In this document: positions 1-10,414 of the stretch, piece after piece | How positions within the stretch are numbered: the stretch's first letter is position 1 | Layout: each line of letters starts with the position of its first letter | DNA from: Doryteuthis pealeii | Lineage: Eukaryota > Mollusca > Cephalopoda > Myopsida > Loliginidae | Length of the DNA stretch: 64,000 nucleotides | Direction of reading: 5' to 3' | Assembly: GCA_023376005.1 (NCBI GenBank) | Contig: CM042181.1 | Location: forward strand, 26,031,042 to 26,095,041 | Translations under genes and position numbers: made by a program | The notes under the pieces: model-generated | Database searches by the model: none | What the model was told of the DNA's origin: nothing | Seen by the model: only the letters and a program-made list of their open reading frames with translations

Positions 1-229
1 TCCCTTTTTTAATGGAATTTATATAGATGCCACACAGTTTAGTGTTTGTTTTTTCGTTCACAAAAGAGAAAGAATTATATGAAAAATGGATCTATACTAT
101 GAAGACAAAACTTTAAAAAATAGTAGGTAAGTTATTTTTTTGTATTAAAACTAAGTAAATTTGATTGAAACTTTAATAATTAAAATATTTTCAAGTCTTT
201 GTAATTCACAAAATCGTGTTTAAGATAAT

Positions 230-655
230 GAACGCGCTGTCTTATGAAGATAAAATGTTTTTACATTTATAAGACAGCGTGTTTAAAACTCATATTTAAA
301 AAATAATCTATAAAGAAATTCTCGATATTAATTCATTAAATTCCTAAAGAAATATTTTTTATAAACATAAAAAAATAATTCTGATATTCATAACAATATT
401 TTTGAATAGTTTTATTCATAAATAAATGAGTCTTTAAAATAAAATTGACCCCAATTGTTTTGATTACTCTTAAAAGCGAGAAAATTAATATTTGTCTGTC
501 TAATAAGCACATAAGGTTATTTTTTTTTATTATTTGAATGAATTTATATCGATAAATTCATTCAAATAAGAAAGGGATATTATTGTTATTGTGCTAAACT
601 TGCAAATTGTCGTCAAAATTAAAACAGAAAATTTTGACGACGATTTGCAACACAT
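230..655. repeat. Cluster of three hairpins
   Basis: CGCTGTCTTAT pairs with ATAAGACAGCG (236-287). TATTTGAATGAATTTAT pairs with its inverse around ATCG (531-568). CAAATTGTCGTCAAAATT pairs with AATTTTGACGACGATTTG (602-648). The rest of 1-929 is AT-rich with no gene or recognised element. Confidence 0.75.
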
Positions 656-929
656 CAAACTAAATTTTGAAATTAAAATTAGTTTTAAAAATCTGATTCA
701 AAATACTTGACTTTTTTTTGTAATTGTTTTCATTTATTTAACGAATCTTGAAATATTTTCTGAACTAAAATATTTATGTGCAGTTTAGAAAATAAAATAA
801 CTACTAACCCCAGAACCTGACTTACCAAAAATAAAGTCAAGTAGGAAAAAAAAAATAACGATGAAATAAAAAAAGTAAATAAATAAATTGAAAAAATAGA
901 AAAGATTTTTTTTATTTATGAATAAAACA

Positions 930-959
930 ATTACTATTATTATTATTATTATCATTATC

Positions 960-991
<32 letters not shown>

Positions 992-1515
992 CATCATCAT
1001 TTTGTTGTTGTTATTATTATTGTTATTGTTAACATTATTATTATTGTTATCTTTATTATCATCATTATTATTCTTATAGAATAATTCTGATAATAGTAAT
1101 AGTAGCAATAATAGTAATAAGATAATTATAATAAAAGTAATATTAAGATTATTATAATAATAGTAGTAATAATAATAATGATTCTAATAATAATAATAAT
1201 AATAATAATTCTAATAATAATAATGATTCTAATAATAAGGAAATCATTCTAATAGTAATAATAATGATTCTAATAATAATGAAAATGAAAAAATTCTAAT
1301 TACAATAATAATAATAATGATTCTAATAATAATGAAATAATTCTAATAATAATAATAGTAATAATAATTATTCTAATAATAATAATAGTAATAATAATGA
1401 TTCTAATAATAATAATAATGATTCTAATAGCAATAATAATGCTTCTAATAATAATGAAATTATTCTAATAATAATAGTAATAATAATGATTCTAATAACA
1501 ATAAAAATGAAATAA
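930..1515. repeat. AAT/ATT-type microsatellite tract with interruptions
   Basis: Imperfect ATT and ATC triplets run from 930 to about 1075, and AAT triplets with GATTCTAATAATAATAATG-like higher-order units run to about 1510. The Asn/Met-rich open frame on the minus strand here is low complexity only. Confidence 0.93.
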
Positions 1516-1599
1516 ATTCTTATAAAAAAAAAGCTTTTCATTGTATATCCACACGCATTTGTTATGTCTCAGCCTCTTTTCTTCCTATTCGACTACATA

Positions 1600-2385
1600 T
1601 ATTAAAATGCATTAAAAACAATTGGCTTAGTCAAAAAGATGCAACTAAATGCATGCTGTTTCCAAAATGTTGTCAAAATGGAAATCATGAATTAAATAGT
1701 ATCCAAAGTGCCCAATTTTGTTACATTACAGAAACTTCATGCCCTGGAATCTCTGTCAATTTTGAAATATTGTTATAAATTGATCTCAGAAGCTCTTTCT
1801 CCTACTAGTCTTGAAAGGCTTGTTAATTTAGTTCTGCAAATTTTCAATGAGTACACTATTCAGGGATGATTGACATTAGGAAAACAGAATGTTTGCCTAA
1901 TTTTGCAGAAGTTGCAGAATATATAAACATATTTTATATTTGGTAGACAATAATGAATGTAAAAAAACCATATAAAGGTTGTTGGCTTAGACATAAATAC
2001 TGTAATTCACTTAGAGTAAATGAAGAAAGTTTTAGATTTCTCTCTGTATTCTGTGACTGGTTAGAATCTTGGAATAGCATTTCTAGAAAAAATGGCAAAT
2101 TAACAAGGAAATTTTCACTGCTTTGCATCATACAACCTATGCATTTCTAGAACTGACTAAGTATTGCATGGAAGAATTGGAAATGCTATCCATATTACCT
2201 GGCAAATTTCAAACTGATCACATTGAGGCAAGGTTTGGTCAATATTGGCGACTTAGTGGTGATCAGTATAATATCTCAATATGGCAAGTGCTTGAGTGTG
2301 AACAAAAAATTAGAATGCTATCAGTTTTAAAATTGAGCTTACCATTTAATCAACAATATTTATTCACCATTTACTTGTAATTTGT
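1600..2385 (+). mobile_element. P-element/THAP9-like transposase relic
   Basis: Three broken frames can be read in order on the plus strand: SLERLVNLVLQIFNEYTIQG, then LRVNEESFRFLSVFCDWLES, then FQTDHIEARFGQYWRLSG with QYNISIWQVLECE. The last is the pattern of the C-terminal region of P-element and THAP9-type transposases, where TDxxExRFGxYRxLxG is typical. No THAP zinc finger or clean terminal repeats were found. It is a dead fragment in the intron beyond exon 15. Confidence 0.72.
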
Positions 2386-2945
2386 TTATCAGTTTATATA
2401 ATAATTGATTGTTCTTTTATTCATAATTTAGTTGTTCCTGTAATCACTTGATAATTACAACATTGTAAATTTACAGAATAATCATTAAAATTGAAAAAAA
2501 AGCAAATCAAAACAATGCTGATTATAATTTATCTAAACTTTATCAAATTTATATTTAATATATTTATTTACATTTATTGTAATTTGTTTATCTGTTTATC
2601 TAATAATTGATTGTTCATTTATTCATATTTCAGTTTACAGTTTTTTTAAATTAAAATAAAAAAAAACATGTAAATCAAAACAATGCTGATTATCATTTAT
2701 AAAAGATTGTTTTCAATTTAAAAAAATAATAATATCAACGAATTTCAGTTATTAAAGTTTAATGTAACGGTATGTGTTTTTTGTGTACCTCAACGTTGCC
2801 TTTACAGGTTTTTTTTAAAATTAAAATAAAAAGCATGCAAATCAAAACAATGTTTGTTATAATTTATAAAAATTGTTTTCAAATTTGAAATAAATAAAAT
2901 TATGAACGAATTTCAGTTATTAAAGTTTAATGAAACGTAACATAT
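2377..2945 (+). repeat. Degenerate tandem duplication
   Basis: TTGTAATTTGTTTATC occurs at 2379 and 2577, and CAAATCAAAACAATG with a following block occurs three times (2504, 2672, 2838). GAATTTCAGTTATTAAAGTT occurs twice. AT-rich, no coding sequence. Confidence 0.75.
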
Positions 2946-3054
2946 TGTTTTGTTTATTTACTGTCTTTACGAGTTTGACAACGATATCTATTTCGAAGGC
3001 TCGAAGAAGGCCTACTTTTGTGACGTCACACCTCCTATGAACAGGCCTTCTGAT

Positions 3055-3255
3055 ATCTTAGAGGGCCTTGGTAGAGCACTTGCCTAGGAATCGCAAGGTT
3101 CCTGGTTCGATACTGGCCCTCGCCAACTCAGCATATGAGTAGCACAGGGATCTCTGCAGTAAAGTGAGGAGCTGATGGTAGGCGTGGCACTTCACCTTAG
3201 ATGCAAAAACAATCTCCTTGGTCTAGCGCTAGTGAAAAAGGAATATACTCTCTAG
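3055..3255 (+). mobile_element. R2 tRNA-derived SINE
   Basis: The tRNA-like head has a decayed A box (GGTAGAGCAC) and a B box region GGTTCGATACT. The body follows: CAACTCAGCATATGAGTAGC, GGAGCTGATGGTAGG and GGTCTAGCGCTAGTGAAAA. All R2 copies share this order. It is not a tRNA gene: the head cannot form a full cloverleaf. Confidence 0.85.
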
Positions 3256-3299
3256 CAACAAGCCCTTGATCTCTATAAGAAGAGCATTTTTAAGGAAAT

Positions 3300-3868
3300 T
3301 AAGCCAAAATATCAGCATTCTCCAGCTAAAATAGAGAAATGGGCAAAACAGACCTTCAATTGTTTAAATATTTTGCAACATGTGTATTTTATCAAATTCC
3401 CCTTAACAATACACTTCCAACAATCTCTAAATCACTACATCAAGATCTTCATTTTAAAAGAAATACTTCAGTCAGAACTAGAATCCTTCTGTTAAAATAG
3501 GAGAAATGGGAAAAAAACAAGATTCCTAATTTTGAAAAATGTCTATTTTATTACATAGCCCTTAACAATATGCTTCCCTTGAGCCATTAACCACCATCAT
3601 AGCATTATTTCAAAGAAAATCATATCAAAACTAATATTCTTCAGTTAAAATGGAGTTTTCGCATCACAGAACCCAAATTACTGGAAAATTTTCAAAGAAC
3701 TCCAATGAGCTCTTAACAATTAGCAGAGAATCATTTTAAATTAAATTATGTTTAAATTAGCATCCTTCACTTGAAATAGAAGAAATTGGCAAAATGCATG
3801 TTTAGGGCCTCAGATCCCCATTTATTGAAAAATTTTACAAAATGTTTATTTCATTAAATTTCTCAATA
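3300..3868 (+). repeat. Four degenerate tandem units of about 150 bp
   Basis: The word TNCTTCNGTTAAAATAG followed by GAGAAATGGGAAAA-like sequence recurs near 3315, 3481, 3634 and 3760. Each is followed by a CCCTTAACAATA-like block. The unit is highly diverged. Confidence 0.65.
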
Positions 3869-3876
3869 ACAATATG

Positions 3877-4395
3877 GGTAATTTTCACCTTTAGTTGTCA
3901 AAATTCCTAGCAAATAAGGCAATTAGAGTAGCCTCCCTTGACTTTCACTTTGAACCAAGTCGGTGGTGATTTTGAAAGTAAATAAGTAAAGTCGTCGGGG
4001 TGGCCTAAAGTCGGTATCAGCCAATCAGTGAGGGAGTCTATCTCCTTTTCACTTGCGCTACACCAAGGAGATTATCTTAGCATCTGAGGTGGAGCGCCAT
4101 ACCTACCATCAGCTCCTTACTTTACCGCACAGATCCCTGTGCTACTCATACGCTGAGTTGGCGAGGACCGGTATCGAACTAAGAACCTTGTGGTTTTTTA
4201 GCCGAATGCTCTACCGACTGAGCTAAGTCTCCGTGCAAAATAAACAAATCTTAGAAACTTTTTTGAAAAAAATACAATTGCATGCTTTAACACAAAAATA
4301 TCATAAAATGTGTTTATAACAATTAAGTTCATTTCAGATAATGCGCACGCACAATTTTATGCTAGGAATTTTAACAACTAAAGGTGAAAATTACC
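3877..4395. mobile_element. TIR element (MITE) with 8-bp target duplication, carrying a nested SINE
   Basis: Terminal inverted repeats of about 35 bp start GGTAATTTTCACCTTTAGTT on each side. ACAATATG is duplicated at 3869-3876 and 4396-4403. A tRNA-derived SINE (R2, minus strand) fills about 3985-4235, so the MITE is older. A second copy without the SINE is at 55974-56498. No coding sequence. An 8-bp duplication fits hAT or P superfamilies; the autonomous partner is not in the window. Confidence 0.88.
3985..4235 (-). mobile_element. R2 SINE nested in the 3877-4395 MITE
   Basis: On the minus strand the head reads TTAGCTCAGTCGGTAGAGCA, followed by the R2 body. The tail side has the AAGTAAATAAGTAAAGTCG pattern. 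Its position inside the MITE dates it as younger than the MITE. Confidence 0.88.
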
Positions 4396-4495
4396 ACAAT
4401 ATGTTTCCAATGAAACCTTGACCATTATGGCATTATTTTTAGTGGAGATATGGCTTAATGTCTGCTTGACCACCTCACTGGGAACCAATGATCCA

Positions 4496-5294
4496 TCTAT
4501 CTATAAAGGGCAGTTGGTGTGTATGTAGGAAACAATGAAAATAAAACAATTAATGACAAAGTAAATAAATATACACATTAAATATTTGATATCATCTATA
4601 TCTATATCTATACATATATAAAGGGCAGTTTGTGTGTATGTATGTCCAGAAGAAACTATGAAAATAAAACAATTAACGACAAAGTAAATATATATATACA
4701 CATGCACAATCACCAGATCTTGCTTTTTGTGCAAAAATAATTAAGATTTTATTCATATTCGTGAATTTGAATAGTAAGAGATGGGAAAGTCATTGGTGGC
4801 GTTCATGATTAAAACATAAACAAATCAATTATGGAAGACCAAAACAATCAATGGATCTGAGAGAGTAACTTTTCTTATCCTCCCTCTACCCAGGCAATGC
4901 TGGGTAGCTGCTTGTAGTATATCTATAAAGGGCAATTGGTATATGTATATATGTCCAGAGGAAACTCTGAAAATAAAACAATTAATGACAAAGTAAATTT
5001 ATATACACAATCTCTATCACCAGATCTTGCTGTTTGAGCAAAAATAATGAAGATTTGATTTATATGTGAAGATGATTAAAAAATAAAATCTAGATGATAA
5101 CAGCATAGGTTTTTTTCTGCATTTAATATTTTGTTTCAGAGTAGCTGGATCAACGCAAGATCTTTTTTACATGGGGATTTTTATGGGGCATCCTGCAAGG
5201 ATCCAACTCGCGATTCAATAACAATAGATCTGCAAGACAAACATTTTTTACCCCCACCTTCTACCCAGGTGATGCTGGGTAGCCACTTCTAGTA
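4496..5294 (+). mobile_element. Tandem run of non-autonomous Helitron-like elements
   Basis: Three 5' ends of the form TCTATA.AAAGGGCAGTTG occur near 4496, 4605 and 4926. Two 3' ends follow, at about 4918 and 5294. Each has a hairpin (ACCCAGG...GCTGGGT) about ten bases before the terminus, which is CTAG then T in the second copy and GTAG then T in the first. A TC start, a subterminal hairpin and a CTRR end without inverted repeats are Helitron hallmarks. The bodies share GAAAATAAAACAATTAATGA and CACCAGATCTTGCT. The first unit lacks a 3' end. Confidence 0.72.
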
Positions 5295-5379
5295 TGTAAA
5301 TAATTCTGTCATTTTTTTAAAGGAATTATGCAAATTAAGAGATATCTAGATAAGAAATTACAAAAGTGTCTTTACATAC

Positions 5380-5534
5380 CTTGTTATTGACACTATTAAG
5401 CAACCCGGACCATAAATCCATGTAATCTTTATATGAGATTTGCTTTTTAAAGTTGGTTACAGGCATGGCATCTGTGGAGGATTCAGCTTCCAGAACAACA
5501 GCATGAGAACATGTCCGTATCAAGCCTTGATACA
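5380..5534 (-). CDS. PRKDC: PRKDC exon 15 (codons 477-528), last exon found in the window
   Basis: A 155-bp exon with acceptor TTTTTCCAG and donor GTATGT. It encodes VYQGLIRTCSHAVVLEAESS and, further on, ISYKDYMDLWSGLLNSVNNK. The human protein has VHQGLIRICSKPVVL and PTYKDYVDLFRHLLSS at the same place. This is the exon that identifies the gene most plainly. Confidence 0.97.
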
Positions 5535-8500
5535 CTGGAAAAAGATTTACATACTTTTAGCAAACTAATCTGCACTTAAAATTAAGCTGAAGAGTAAATG
5601 TCAAAAATTGTTAAAATAAGAGTTATCCCCCCTTGAATGATTGAAATTTTGTGATAAGTGAAAAAAAAGATAGTTTGGTTATTTTATTTAATAGCATATC
5701 AAACCTTGTGGGTTATTTAACGCCAAATTTGTGTACATATATATATATATAAACAGGTTTTGTTAAAATCGCACATTATATATATATATATATGATAGAT
5801 AGATAAATTTGTTTAACTATATGTGTATTAAATAGTAGAAATAATTTTCATTAATTTCTTGCGTAGTAATAAATGCTGATGATCTTTTAGCACCTATATG
5901 ATAAAAAGGAGTGGAGATATGTGAGATAGGTTAAAGTCATATTCAACAGACCTGGTCAGCAGATTGGAAATAAAAATGAAAACACTAGACTGTTATAAAC
6001 ATCAGTGAATAATAATGATTCCAATTTTATTTTATTTATTAAAAAATGATTTGTTTTTTACCTGCTCCAGAGAGGAATTCCCTGAATACCGTTTCCATGG
6101 GCATAAGTGCCAACATCAGTTTGACAGCTGCTTTTGTGCTAAGAAATTGTTTTCGAAAATACACTTGTGGGAAATGTTCAAGCATCAAGACAAGTAAATG
6201 TTCAAGAGTTATCAGAGATTCTTCAGAAACCTGTAAAAGAAAATATTAACAAATTCTTATGAAAATATAAGAGAAATTTTCGTTTTTAAATTAAGTCACA
6301 ATCCCATAATAGTTGTTATAATAATGTAATATAATTTATTGTGTACAGTGCTCAGGTGCACCACAACTCATCAAAGTCTCATGTCAAGTACACAGAATAA
6401 TGTTGTGTCAGGAACATGAACAGTTCACAGTAGTAATATGCATGCATGTGTATGTGGAGAGTGGCATCAGGTATAGTGTTGGCGGACTACAGGAAGCATG
6501 GAGGCTTTGAAAGATACAGTTAGTGTATGAAATGTATATGTAAATGTTGCAAATTATTAGAACAGAGGTAATATTTTAATATCTGACCCATAATAACACA
6601 TCACTCAATAAGTTCCGGGCCTGACATATAGATGACGCCACTAATAAACATCCCTATGATTTTTATAAAGTACTAACCTTCAAAGAGCACATGTCAAAAT
6701 TTGAGCCCAATCGGATTATTAGGTTACAAATTACAGCTATTTAAGTGAACCTACTGTTGTAAATTTTCAAAACAATGGAAAAATCTAAATTTCATGTGTT
6801 CATAAAGCATTACTTTCTGATGGGAAAAAATATTGTTGAAGCAAAGCTTGATAAGTGTTATTCAGACTCTGCTCCATTGGAAACAATGGTTAAGAGCTGG
6901 TATGCTGACTTTGGTTGTACAGACACAATTGATGCTGGATGCTCAGGTTGCCTAAATTCGGAAGTTGTCCCGGAAAACACCAAAAAACTCCAAAAAACTC
7001 CTTTTGGCCAATCATAAATTGAAGTTGCATGAGATAGCAGAAGAGTTGAAGATATCAGAAGTTCAATCTCTCATTCATTGTCCTGGGAGGTCCTCGGCGA
7101 TATATCCAGTATCCACGCAAAGCTGGTTGATGTAGGTCGCTGCTGGTGTTGGCTTCCACAGAAGAACATCACTTATGAGTTCGTCTTTGCTTCTCCATCA
7201 GTGCCCAGCATGTCTTGTCCATTTTACTTGGATGGTTAGTGTTATAAGGGGCAAGTCGCCATTACAGCTGCTTCCTTGTGGGGGTGCTGTTTCCACAATT
7301 TGTTCAAGATCGCTTGCAGCATTCTTGTGCTGCTCCTATTTAACTTATTCTCCAAGTGGTACAGCCATACAGCAGCACTGACACAACCATAGCTTGGAAG
7401 ACTTGTTGTTTTAACTTGTCAGTGAGATTGAATTCCATATGATTAATAATCTGTTTATACCTGACCATGCCTTCCCTAATTGTACATCGCCTTCTGTAGA
7501 TGAGATATTACTACCTAAATATGTGAATTGTTCGACAGGCTTTAGAGACTAACCGTCAAGTGTGGAATGTACTGTAATCAACTGCACCTTTTGAACAACT
7601 AATGTTTTTGTTTGCTTTTGCAACAATTATGGCCCAGTTTGAAATTGTAAAGCAGAACTTCCTGAATTAGACTACATTCCCACATTCACCTGTGTGTTGG
7701 TTGGTTGGGTTTTACAGCATGTCAACTCTTGTTGGGTTATTTTATACCAAAGACGTTTTTGTTTTATTCATGGGTACTCATTATTTCTTTAACTAATTTT
7801 TTTTAAACACGTTTTTCTATTTAACCCATACATGAGACCCTAACAGGTACTACCACTCCAGGTAAGAGTGGACCTGGGTGTAATGGTGATGAAGGGGTAC
7901 TCCATATTCTCCATAGCTCCTGAATTAAAACTTCACCATCAGATAGAGTTTAATGTCATACCCAGGACATTAAGACCCTCAGCTACAACCTTCTAGCACA
8001 AATATGATAAAAAGGGTTGGGACTGGCCATAAAGGCAATAGGGTTGGGACAATCATATAGGTGTTAGGGCTTGACATGACCAGCTGATTGATCAGAGGGG
8101 TCCTCTATGACCATAGTCAGTGTATTCTAAAGCCTCAGCTGACAGGGCTTTCACCTGTGCGTCTTTTAAAGCCCACAATGCATGTTATTTAGAAAAAATC
8201 TTTCTAACCAGCATTTTGAAACTCAGCACAGAACCAGCCTAAAATGACATTCTAGATCAAGGATTTCATCAGATTGGTTTGTTTTGTTTTACGGCATATC
8301 AACCTCAGTGGGTCATTTAATGCCGATAAAGTTTTGAAATAAATCAATTCTTAATGGATAATACAATTTTTTTATAAATACATTTTTCTATTTAACCCAT
8401 AGATGGGACCCTAACAGGTACTACCACTCCGGGTCAGAGTGGACCAGGGAGCAATGGTGATGAAGGGGGGCTCCACATTCCCCAAACCTCCAAAACTGGA

Positions 8501-8796
8501 ACCTCACCATCAGATAGAGTTTAACGTCATTCCCAGGACATGTAGACCCGCAGCCACCGCCTTCTAGCACCCATATGATAAAGATTTCATCAGAATCATA
8601 ATCAGTAGTAAAAATGGCCATAAAACACTTGTCTTTTTTTTAGGAAAAAAAGTATTCATTTGCCCACCCCTAGTATCAGTGCACCAATTACCATGATACT
8701 AACCAATCGCAGCAGGTACCTACCACTGCTTTGATCACATGATATACATGCAGCAAACTAGCATGTATGAAAATACTGCAAATGTTTTGATTTACC

Positions 8797-8839
<43 letters not shown>

Positions 8840-10380
8840 AAGTCAGTAAGTCTACGGTTGGTTTGAATAACAGCAGTTAACTAAGTACAACTTAAGCAGT
8901 GTCCAAGACAGTTGGTATATATAGAAATCAAGAATGACCCATTCATGAATTTGGGTGATTTGGGTCATTCCATTCCCTGAGTTCTGATTGGCTGCTTGAT
9001 TTGAATGACATTGTGGAGTCTTATATATATCCTGTCATTCTGCAGTAGACTTTGTGACATTCGGGTTTGTATTTCAGTTACAACCGTTTGTTGCCTTGTC
9101 TTCCCAGTTCAATGGTAATTGGAACTTTAATTATTCTTCATCTCCCCTCCCATTGCGCAGGTGTAGTGGCCTTTGAGGGGGAATTAGTTCCTTTCGACCC
9201 GGCCGATTACAGGGGAGTAATCTTGATAATGCACGGGGTACTTTTGATGGCATTGGCTTAGGGGTTGGAGTGACACTGGGTGAGGCTTGGTCCCTAGTTG
9301 AAGTTACCATTCTTTTGGTTTGTGGGACATCCTCAAATATTGGTTCAGGGGGCTCAGGCAAAGCGCTAGGAATAGGGACAGGGGCCACTGGTGCTTGGCG
9401 ATTCTGCAATGTGATTCTACCTGGTCCATCAATCCCGATTCGGTATTGGTGATTGGGGAGTGTTTCAACAACTCTGCCTGTTATGTCCCACCGATGGTTG
9501 TTTGGACGTTGTACAGACACTGTGTCTCCCTTTTGAAGTAGATACAGTGTATGTGTTGTGCGATTGTATCTCTCTATTAGCAGTGCATTCCGCTGAGATA
9601 GGCTAATTTCGCGGTTCTGAGCTGCTATTATCCACTTAGAACATTAATTATTCTTCAATATATATGGCAAAGAATAGAGGGAAAAACATGGACAAAGAAC
9701 AACATAAACAAGCAGATGTAGGAGATATATTTTGTCACACATTGAGTGCAATTTCTTCAGTCTTTTATTTGAAAGATTTGTGCATCATACATTTGTTTTT
9801 ATATCACTCTCTCATCTATGCAGTCCTGTAGGAAGTTGCTTCTGTTTTTGTGTGAGTAGGCTGCGATGAGAAAGTGATATAAAAACAAATGTATGAGGTA
9901 CAAATCTTTCAAATAAAAGATTGAAGAAGTTGCACTCAATGTGCGACGTAATATATCTCCTACATCTGTTTGTTTGTATTGTTCTTTGTCCACGTTTTAC
10001 CCTCTATTCTTTGGCACATTTTGTCGGATTTATTCTAATCCTCCTATATATATATTCCTGAGTGACTATATATATATATACTCAGGAATTGGCCTGCAGA
10101 GTTACTTGCACAGGTGCTTTGGGGACACTACACCATCGCTTAGTGGACAGAAAGGTTCACATGTGTTATTGAATGTATTCTTTTTTCTCCATATCCTTCT
10201 TGAATCTGGATCGAGTTGATACTTATTCGACAGTCTCTATCTATGAATTGATGCATGCATATCCTGTAGGCCGTTAAGCATCACGGCATTGTAGCATTCT
10301 CGGAATGGGGACATTTTTATTACACACGACAGGGTGCCTACTGGAATAAGTACATCATGTTATATGAATAGTACAAAATA

Positions 10381-10414
<34 letters not shown>

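Noticed and set aside
785..1108. Asn/Met/Ile-rich open frame on the minus strand
   Set aside because: It is translation of an ATT/ATC microsatellite, with no complex sequence.
1..5379. Search for PRKDC exon 16
   Set aside because: No acceptor-donor pair with a translation resembling the next human segment was found. The space is filled by transposons and repeats.
8421..8621. 66-codon open frame on the minus strand
   Set aside because: It is part of an R1 copy and its border, with no homology.
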